From the NCBI GenBank assembly GCA_900550025.1, contig URQP01000036.1, positions 1 to 20,446 of the forward strand: a stretch of DNA of 20,446 nucleotides. The letters are read 5' to 3'. A program made the position numbers and the translations under genes. The stretch's first letter is position 1, and the number at the start of each line of letters is the position of its first letter. Positions 14,946-20,446 of this stretch are shown in pieces. Source of the DNA: an uncultured Porphyromonadaceae bacterium (GTDB lineage Bacteria; Bacteroidota; Bacteroidia; Bacteroidales; Muribaculaceae). Under the pieces are notes generated by a model. That model saw nothing but the letters and a program-made list of their open reading frames with translations. It searched no databases and was not told the origin of the DNA.

Positions 14946-17642
14946 TTATAATTTTTTCGATACCTCCACTTCTTCAAAGGCTTCAATCATATCGCCCTCT
15001 TTGACATCATTGTAATTGCTGATGTTGAGACCGCAGTCGTAGCCTGATGCCACTTCCTTCACATCGTCCTTGAAGCGCTTCAGCGAACCCAGCTCGCCGG
15101 TATAGATGACAATGCCGTCGCGGATAAGGCGCACCTTGCTCGTGCGTTTGACCTTGCCCTCGCGCACCATACATCCGGCAATCGTGCCGACACGCGAAAT
15201 CTTGTAGGTCTGCAGCACTTCCGCCGTACCGGTAACCTCCTCCTTGACTTCCGGAGAAAGCATGCCCTCCATAGCATCCTTGATTTCCTCTATCGCGTCG
15301 TAGATTATCGAATAGAGCCGTATGTCCACTCCGTCGTTCTCGGCAAGACGTTTGGCTGCCAGCGACGGACGCACTTGGAACCCGATTATCACCGCGTCGG
15401 AAGCCGCCGCAAGCGTGACATCTGATTCAGAGATAGCACCCACAGCCTTATGTATGACATTGACTTGGACTTCGGGCGTTGAAAGTTTTATCAACGAATC
15501 GCTCAACGCCTCGATAGAACCGTCGACATCGCCTTTCACTATCAAGTTCAATTCGTGGAATTCGCCTAAAGCGCGGCGGCGCGCAATGTCGTCCAATCCC
15601 GGCATACGGCGTGTGCGCTCCTTCAGCTCACGCTGCAACTGCTCACGGCGGTTGGTTATTTCGCGTGCCTCACGCTCGCTGTCGAGTATATGGAAAGTGT
15701 CGCCTGCCGTAGGAGCCCCATTAAGGCCAAGCACAAGAGCAGGAGCAGAAGGCCCTGCCTCCGTGATGCGCTGGTTTCTCTCGTTGAACATGGCGCGCAC
15801 CTTGCCATAGCTCGTGCCGGCAACCATTATGTCGCCCACGCGTAGCGTACCGTTGCTAACCAGCACTGTTGCCACGTATCCGCGTCCCTTATCGAGCGAC
15901 GACTCTATTACCGAGCCCGTGGCCTTGCGGTCAGGATTAGCCTTCAAATCGAGCATCTCGGCCTCAAGCAGCACTTTCTCCAGCAATTCTGCCACTCCCG
16001 TGCCTTTCTTGGCCGAAATTTCCTGCGACTGATATTTTCCGCCCCAGTCCTCCACGAGGTAGTTCATATTTGCCAGCTCTTCCTTGATTTTGTCGGGATT
16101 AGCATTCGGCTTATCAATTTTATTGATTGCGAAAACGATAGGCACACCGGCCGCCGAAGCGTGGTTGATGGCCTCGACCGTCTGCGGCATCACGTTGTCA
16201 TCGGCAGCGACGATGATTATGGCTATGTCAGTCACTTTCGCGCCGCGGGCACGCATTGCCGTAAAGGCCTCGTGGCCCGGAGTGTCGAGGAACGTTATGC
16301 GGCGGCCGTCCTCCAATTTCACATTATATGCCCCGATATGCTGCGTGATGCCTCCGGCCTCACCTGCAATCACATTGGAATTGCGTATATAATCGAGCAA
16401 CGATGTCTTACCATGGTCGACATGTCCCATGACCGTCACAATAGGCGGACGCTGCTTCAAATCCTCCTCATTATCCTCTTCCTCGGCAATAGCCTCGGAA
16501 ACCTCCGCGCTCACATATTCCGTCTTGAAACCGAATTCCTCGGCCACTATATTGATAGTTTCCGCGTCAAGACGCTGGTTGATGGAAACCATGACACCAA
16601 GATTCATACATGTAGCTATCACCTTGTTGACCGGCACATCCATCATCAAGGCAAGGTCGTTGGCCGTAACGAATTCGGTAAGCCTCAACACCTTGCTTTC
16701 AGCCTTTTCTATTTCAGCCTCCTCACGTTCGCGTTCTTCGAATGCCTCGCGCTTCTCTTTGCGCCATTTCACGCTCTTTTTCTGCGGCTTGTTGGTAAGG
16801 CGTGCAAGAGTCTCCTTCACCTGCTTCTGTACGTCTTCCTCGCTAACTTCCGGCTTTATATGGCGTTTCGGTTTCTGCCGGTCTTTGTTCTTCCCGCCGC
16901 GTTTCTGATTGTCGTCAGGCTTGCCATGCAGATTCTGTCCGGAGTTTTCAATATCGACTTTTTCTTTTCCTATGCGCTTACGCTTTTTCTTCTGCTCGCC
17001 ATTCTCGGAAGCCGCTGGAGCATTGCCACCGCGCTCTTTCTGGAGACGCTCCTTGCGCTTCTCGTCCTTTGTCTTCTTTTTGGGGCGGGTCTGCTGGTTA
17101 AGTTCGTCAAGATTGATTTTACCGACAATCTTAGGAGCCGCTATCTGTTGCACTACGGTGATTATCTCCGTGCCGTCGGCATTTGTCTTAGGCCCTTTGT
17201 CGGCAGGTTTATCCTGCTGTTTCTCAGGCTTGTCCTCCGGCTTGGCTTGAGCAGGAACCGGCTTCTGTTCCGCTACCGGCTTCACCTCGGGCTGCGGCTG
17301 GGAAGCCACCGGCTTGCCGATATTGTCGAGATCTATTTTCCCGACAACTTTAGGCTTCGATATCTGCTCTACCACAGTCTTTATCTCCTCTGGCACATGC
17401 TGCTGCACCGGTTTTGCCTTTTCTTTTTCCTTATGGCGTGACGATATATATTGCTCTGACTTGGATTTCAAATCCTTATCGGTCTTGAATTCCTTGACAA
17501 GCATATCATACTGTTCGTCGGTGATTCGCGCGTTGAGGAGATTGCTCTCGTCAACACTCTGGTTGTTTTTCTTGAGGAATTCCACCAATGTAGGAACTCC
17601 GACATTCAAGTCTCTTGCTACTTTACTTATCTTTATTGCCAT
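14946..17642 (-). CDS. infB: Translation initiation factor IF-2
   Basis: An 898-residue GTPase that places fMet-tRNA on the 30S subunit and promotes subunit joining. The N-terminal IF2_N fold is at 1-50 ([21 protein letters not shown]). A long lysine/glutamate/proline-rich linker (about 55-315) follows, then a second IF2_N-like module (about 320-375). The G domain has GHVDHGKT at 406-413, DTPGHE at 453-458 and NKID at 507-510. Domains II, III (C1) and C2 follow, ending [18 protein letters not shown]. The linker contains two similar 17-residue units: [17 protein letters not shown] at about 90-106 and [17 protein letters not shown] at about 163-179. It is 67 nt downstream of nusA and 5 nt upstream of folK. 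Confidence 0.99.
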   Translation of the reverse strand: MAIKISKVARDLNVGVPTLVEFLKKNNQSVDESNLLNARITDEQYDMLVKEFKTDKDLKSKSEQYISSRHKEKEKAKPVQQHVPEEIKTVVEQISKPKVVGKIDLDNIGKPVASQPQPEVKPVAEQKPVPAQAKPEDKPEKQQDKPADKGPKTNADGTEIITVVQQIAAPKIVGKINLDELNQQTRPKKKTKDEKRKERLQKERGGNAPAASENGEQKKKRKRIGKEKVDIENSGQNLHGKPDDNQKRGGKNKDRQKPKRHIKPEVSEEDVQKQVKETLARLTNKPQKKSVKWRKEKREAFEEREREEAEIEKAESKVLRLTEFVTANDLALMMDVPVNKVIATCMNLGVMVSINQRLDAETINIVAEEFGFKTEYVSAEVSEAIAEEEDNEEDLKQRPPIVTVMGHVDHGKTSLLDYIRNSNVIAGEAGGITQHIGAYNVKLEDGRRITFLDTPGHEAFTAMRARGAKVTDIAIIIVAADDNVMPQTVEAINHASAAGVPIVFAINKIDKPNANPDKIKEELANMNYLVEDWGGKYQSQEISAKKGTGVAELLEKVLLEAEMLDLKANPDRKATGSVIESSLDKGRGYVATVLVSNGTLRVGDIMVAGTSYGKVRAMFNERNQRITEAGPSAPALVLGLNGAPTAGDTFHILDSEREAREITNRREQLQRELKERTRRMPGLDDIARRRALGEFHELNLIVKGDVDGSIEALSDSLIKLSTPEVQVNVIHKAVGAISESDVTLAAASDAVIIGFQVRPSLAAKRLAENDGVDIRLYSIIYDAIEEIKDAMEGMLSPEVKEEVTGTAEVLQTYKISRVGTIAGCMVREGKVKRTSKVRLIRDGIVIYTGELGSLKRFKDDVKEVASGYDCGLNISNYNDVKEGDMIEAFEEVEVSKKL

Positions 17643-17709
17643 ATAATTTGTTAGCGGTTTTCTAAAAATAAAAGATCAAATCACCCGGGCATCCGTCCAG
17701 ACACGGCTG

Positions 17710-18957
17710 TCAATCCTCGAACTCGGCCTTAAGCACTTCCAGCACGTGGTCGACTGTGCTTTCCTCAAGGTCGGCCTTGTCGATAATCTGCTCGCGCGGC
17801 ATATTGAGCACCGACTTGGCCGTCGTGCAGCCTATGCCTTTCAACGCGTCGATTACCCATTGGTCGATTTCATCGCTGAATTCATCAAGGTAGATGTCAT
17901 CGCTGTCGTCAGTAAAGCGGTAGACATCAATCTGATAGCCGGTAAGCATAGTGGCAAGTTTTATGTTCAAGCCGCCCTTACCGATTGCAAGCGACACTTC
18001 TTCCGGACGCAGCATGACCTCTGCATATTTTTCTTCCTCATTGATACGCACAGAGGATATTTTCGCCGGACTCAGCGCACGCCGTATGTAAAGTTCAGGA
18101 TTCGACGTGTAATTAATCACGTCGATATTCTCGTTGCGCAACTCGCGCACGATGCCATGTATACGCGAGCCTTTCACTCCCACGCATGCCCCTACCGGGT
18201 CGATACGGTCGTCGTACGACTCTACGGCAACCTTAGCCCTCTCTCCGGGAATACGGGCGATGGACTTCAAAATAATCAGTCCGTCGTTGATTTCCGGCAC
18301 TTCAAGTTCGAACAGACGGCGCAAGAAGTCGGGACTTGTCCTCGAAATTATGACTTTAGGATTGTTGTTGGTGTTCTGCACTTCTTTTATCACGGCGCGG
18401 ACAGTCTCGCCCTTGCGGTAACGGTCGGAAGGTATCTGCTCCTCTTTGGGCAAGATAAGCTCATTATGGTCCTCGTCGAGCACCAGCACCTCACGCTTCC
18501 ATATTTGGTAGACTTCGCCCATCACAAGCTCCCCTTCCATCGCCTTGAACTTGTTATAGACAGCGTCTTTCTGCAAATCAAGGATTTTGGAAGCAAGCGT
18601 CTGGCGCAAAGTAAGAATAGCGCGGCGGCCGAATTTCTCGAAACGGATTTCTTTTGTCACCTCCTCGCCAATCTCGCATTCCGCGTCTATAGCGCGCGCG
18701 TCGGTAAGCCCGATCTGCATGCTCGGATTCTCCACAGCACCGTCGGCAACTACCTCAAGGTTCTGGTATATCTCACAGTCACCTTTGTCCGGATTCATTA
18801 TGACGACGAAATTCTCGTCGGAACCGAACATTTTCGCCAGCACATTGCGGAACGATTCCTCAAGCACGCTAATCATAGTTGTCTTGTCGATGTTCTTCAG
18901 CTCCTTGAATTCTGCGAAGCTGTCAACCATGCTTATGGATTCCTCTTTCTTTGCCAT
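17710..18957 (-). CDS. nusA: Transcription termination/antitermination factor NusA
   Basis: A 415-residue RNA-polymerase-binding factor that modulates pausing, termination and antitermination. The N-terminal polymerase-binding domain is at about 10-130 (KELKNIDKTTMISVLEESFR). An S1 domain follows at about 139-205 and two KH domains after it: the first contains VGVKGSRIHGIVREL (259-273) and the second EVSLAIGKGGLNIKLA (320-335). A single helix-hairpin-helix-like C-terminal region (VIDALKGIGCTTAKSVLNMP) ends the protein, so the long acidic repeats of the E. coli protein are absent, as is usual outside Proteobacteria. The start at 18957 (MAKKEE) is kept; Met10 is possible. It begins 8 nt after the rimP stop. 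Confidence 0.98.
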   Translation of the reverse strand: MAKKEESISMVDSFAEFKELKNIDKTTMISVLEESFRNVLAKMFGSDENFVVIMNPDKGDCEIYQNLEVVADGAVENPSMQIGLTDARAIDAECEIGEEVTKEIRFEKFGRRAILTLRQTLASKILDLQKDAVYNKFKAMEGELVMGEVYQIWKREVLVLDEDHNELILPKEEQIPSDRYRKGETVRAVIKEVQNTNNNPKVIISRTSPDFLRRLFELEVPEINDGLIILKSIARIPGERAKVAVESYDDRIDPVGACVGVKGSRIHGIVRELRNENIDVINYTSNPELYIRRALSPAKISSVRINEEEKYAEVMLRPEEVSLAIGKGGLNIKLATMLTGYQIDVYRFTDDSDDIYLDEFSDEIDQWVIDALKGIGCTTAKSVLNMPREQIIDKADLEESTVDHVLEVLKAEFED

Positions 18958-18965
18958 AGTCTTGT

Positions 18966-19430
18966 CTAAAACTCTATTAAGTATTTTGTATATTTTATTT
19001 CATCATATCCGAATGTCAAAGGCTCATCGACCATTACCGGACGCTTCGCGCCTTCCGGCTTGACCTTCTTTTGCACCGTTATGGTAAACCCGCCTTCATC
19101 GGCGCTTTCAAGATTTCCTTTGAGCTTACGGCCGTCGCGGGTAAGCACCTCGACCTGATTGCCTATATTCTTCAAATATTGGCGCGGGACTCGCAACGGA
19201 GAAGTCAGTCCGGCAGAACCGATTTCAAGCTCATAGTCTTCCACGTCACGGTCGAACACCTCTTCTACCTTGCGGCTCAATGCCGCGCAGCTGTCAATAT
19301 CGACGGACGAATCGCTGTCTATCTCCACGACAATCCGGTTGTCGCTGCCCACCGTGGCATCGACAAGAAACATATCCGTGCCTTCCAGCCCGCTGTTTAT
19401 AGTCGCTATAAGTAAATCTTTGTCTATCAT
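18966..19430 (-). CDS. rimP: Ribosome maturation factor RimP
   Basis: A 154-residue protein needed for 30S subunit maturation. The start at 19430 (MIDKDLLIATINSGLEG) is preferred over an in-frame ATG at 19478, because the 16 extra residues do not resemble the family and a promoter box at 19493-19500 leaves a natural leader of about 55 nt. The N-terminal domain contains DSDSSVDIDSCAALSRKVE and the family-typical YELEIGSAGLTSPLRVPRQY. The C-terminal SH3-like barrel holds VEVLTRDGRKLKGNLESADE. It is the first gene of the conserved rimP-nusA-infB operon. Confidence 0.96.
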   Translation of the reverse strand: MIDKDLLIATINSGLEGTDMFLVDATVGSDNRIVVEIDSDSSVDIDSCAALSRKVEEVFDRDVEDYELEIGSAGLTSPLRVPRQYLKNIGNQVEVLTRDGRKLKGNLESADEGGFTITVQKKVKPEGAKRPVMVDEPLTFGYDEIKYTKYLIEF

Positions 19431-19492
19431 TAAAAAGCCAATTAATAAAACAATGGAGAGAACTTCCGCCCCCTCCATTTTCCATTCCGTTG

Positions 19493-19500
19493 CAAATATA
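19493..19500 (-). promoter_or_regulatory. Promoter -7 box of the rimP-nusA-infB operon
   Basis: The minus strand reads TATATTTG, a full TAnnTTTG match, with GTTG 20 nt upstream as a three-of-four match to the -33 TTTG. It lies 63 nt before the chosen rimP start and supports that start. Confidence 0.65.
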
Positions 19501-19619
19501 GCAACTTATGCCCGATTTCGCAACTTCTTACATTACAGTCAGTTCCTGAATTTTATTTATTAGTAATATTTAACAACACAGAAACCAATATAACACATAT
19601 TAACTTCAAGAAAGGACAT

Positions 19620-19645
19620 AAAAAAGCCGGCGATACATCACCGGC
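19620..19645 (-). terminator. Intrinsic terminator of the tRNA-Leu gene
   Basis: On the minus strand a near-perfect hairpin (GCCGGTGA against its partner ending GCCGGC, one G-U pair, 4-nt loop) is followed directly by six T. It starts 9 nt after the tRNA 3' end, so the tRNA appears to be a single-gene transcript. Confidence 0.8.
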
Positions 19646-19653
19646 ATATCCAG

Positions 19654-19737
19654 TACCCGAGATCGGACTCGAACCGACAAGGTTGTTACACCACTAGAAC
19701 CTGAAACTAGCGCGTCTACCAATTTCGCCACCCGGGT
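19654..19737 (-). tRNA. tRNA-Leu, anticodon CAG
   Basis: An 84-nt class II tRNA read on the minus strand. The acceptor ACCCGGG pairs with CTCGGGT (one G-U), with discriminator A. The D-arm is GCG...CGC around AAATTGGTAGA. The anticodon loop TTCAGGT gives CAG, which reads CUG codons. A 15-nt long variable arm (TGGTGTAACAACCTT) marks leucine. The T-arm GTCGG / TTCGAGT / CCGAT is complete. The anticodon stem CTAGT/TCTAG has a U-U mismatch at the pair next to the loop (31-39). CCA is not encoded; CTG follows the discriminator, so the end is added by nucleotidyltransferase. Confidence 0.96.
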
Positions 19738-19752
19738 ATCAAGTTTCGGCTG

Positions 19753-19783
19753 CAAAGATACTGCAAATATTGTTAATCTGAAA
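19753..19783 (-). promoter_or_regulatory. Promoter of tRNA-Leu
   Basis: On the minus strand TTTC, a 19-nt spacer and TATCTTTG stand 16 nt before the mature tRNA 5' end. The -7 box is a full match, and the -33 element matches in three of four positions. A second, weaker box (AATATTTG, 19764-19771) overlaps the spacer. Confidence 0.6.
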
Positions 19784-19886
19784 TATAAATCCACTATTTT
19801 TACCACAGTGAATTTAATTTTTCATACCTTTACGAAGATTTTCCAAAGACAGATAGCATAAAAGATTAAATTTAAAGAGTTTATAT

Positions 19887-20446
19887 ATGGAATTTGTAAA
19901 ACCCGGCAAGTATGTTGAACTTGCATATGACTTATTCGAAGTAGACGGTGAAAACGAAAGCAAAATGGTAGGATTCACAAAAGAACGCCCCGACCGCATC
20001 ATATTCGGAGTGGACGACTCTGTAATCCCGGCATTCTGCGATGCAATAGAAGGCAAAAGCGTAGGCGACACTTTCGACATTACCCTCGCCCCGGAAGACG
20101 CTTTCGGACCGCGGAGGGAAGAGCACGTAATGGACTTGGACAAAGAATTGTTCAACGATGAAGACGGCAAATTCGACAGCAAGCACGTATATGAAGGGGC
20201 GGCAATAACAATGATGACGGCAGAAGGATACCCGGTATCAGGCCTCGTGCTTTCAGTCACGCCATTGAAAGTCAAGATTGACTTCAACCATCCGCTCGCG
20301 GGGAAGACCGTACACTACAAAGGCGAAATACTGTTGGTGCGCGATGCCACGGAAGCGGAACTGCATCCGTCGTGCGGAGGCAGTTGCGGCGACTGCGGAG
20401 GATGCGGGCACGACCACGGTCATGACCACTGCGGATGCGGCGACGG
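19887..20446 (+). CDS. slyD: SlyD-type FKBP peptidyl-prolyl isomerase and metallochaperone (3' end missing)
   Basis: From ATG 19887 the frame stays open to the right edge (186 codons read). It begins MEFVKPGKYVELAYDLFEVD, and the FKBP/insert-in-flap arrangement is visible: VIPAFCDAIEGKSVGD, then EDAFGPRREEHVMDLD, then the flap insert, then FNHPLAGKTVHYKGEIL and ATEAEL, all closely matching the SlyD pattern. The tail is Cys/His/Gly-rich (CGGSCGDCGGCG, then HDHGHDHCGCGDG) like the nickel-binding tail of SlyD; its end lies outside the window. In E. coli this tail delivers nickel to hydrogenase; here only metal binding is inferred. Upstream TACCTTTA (19825-19832) is a seven-of-eight -7 box but lacks a -33 partner. 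It is cytoplasmic, as no signal peptide is visible. Confidence 0.93.
   Translation, partial: MEFVKPGKYVELAYDLFEVDGENESKMVGFTKERPDRIIFGVDDSVIPAFCDAIEGKSVGDTFDITLAPEDAFGPRREEHVMDLDKELFNDEDGKFDSKHVYEGAAITMMTAEGYPVSGLVLSVTPLKVKIDFNHPLAGKTVHYKGEILLVRDATEAELHPSCGGSCGDCGGCGHDHGHDHCGCGD

Noticed and set aside
16161..17441. 426-codon open frame on the + strand opposite infB
   Set aside because: It is antisense to the well-supported infB gene, and its composition follows the complement of the lysine-rich linker. No domain is recognisable.
17746..18969. 407-codon open frame on the + strand opposite nusA
   Set aside because: It is exactly antisense to nusA, with no recognisable domain or promoter. Long shadow frames are expected in this base composition.
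19501..19619. A small gene or RNA in the A/T-rich gap between rimP and the tRNA terminator
   Set aside because: No frame with a plausible start, and no hairpin beyond the tRNA terminator, was visible. It looks like upstream promoter sequence only.
19654..19737. tRNA-Leu as an integration (att) site for a mobile element
   Set aside because: There is no integrase, no direct repeat of the tRNA 3' end and no compositional break nearby; the flanks are housekeeping genes.

Overview
The window looks like a chromosomal segment from a member of the Bacteroidales (gut-type Bacteroidota). Four things point there: a SusC/SusD outer-membrane pair with an ECF sigma factor and FecR-type anti-sigma factor beside it; surface-lipoprotein signals; repeated -7 promoter boxes of the TAnnTTTG type, with no obvious Shine-Dalgarno sites; and a leucine tRNA with no encoded CCA. 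The family within the order cannot be fixed from this sequence. No insertion sequence, integrase, CRISPR array or rRNA was seen, and no gene-free stretch reaches 300 bases.

Region 1 (1-8603, all minus strand) is one nutrient-uptake locus. Read in the direction of transcription it holds an ECF sigma factor, a FecR-like anti-sigma factor, a SusC-type TonB-dependent transporter with an N-terminal signalling (STN) domain, a SusD-type lipoprotein, and a third surface lipoprotein that runs off the left edge. The transporter's STN domain should report substrate binding to FecR, which would release the sigma factor to transcribe susC/susD. The susC leader carries signals on the opposite (+) strand: a perfect TATATTTG box over the susC start codon, then a 7-bp dyad, then a hairpin followed by seven T. 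No + strand gene lies anywhere to the left, so these most simply mark a short antisense RNA of about 90 nt, comparable to the DonS-type repressors of Bacteroides polysaccharide loci. The sigma gene ends in a C8 tract. One added C would extend the protein and create an ATGA overlap with an upstream fecR start.

Region 2 (8684-12453) holds cell-envelope and salvage genes: a secreted GH73/LysM peptidoglycan hydrolase (minus); a divergent + strand pair, cytidine deaminase and a WaaP/InaA-like LPS-type kinase; and a Wzx-type flippase (minus) that converges on the kinase with overlapping stop codons.

Region 3 (12459-19430, minus) is housekeeping: rimP-nusA-infB in the widely conserved order, then folK, a DusB-like tRNA-dihydrouridine synthase, a DUF2807-type secreted protein and the flippase, mostly 5-20 nt apart. 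Promoter-like boxes lie before rimP and before the dus gene.

Region 4 (19620-20446) has tRNA-Leu(CAG) with its own promoter and terminator (minus), and the start of a SlyD-type FKBP prolyl isomerase (+) that is cut by the right edge inside its metal-binding tail.
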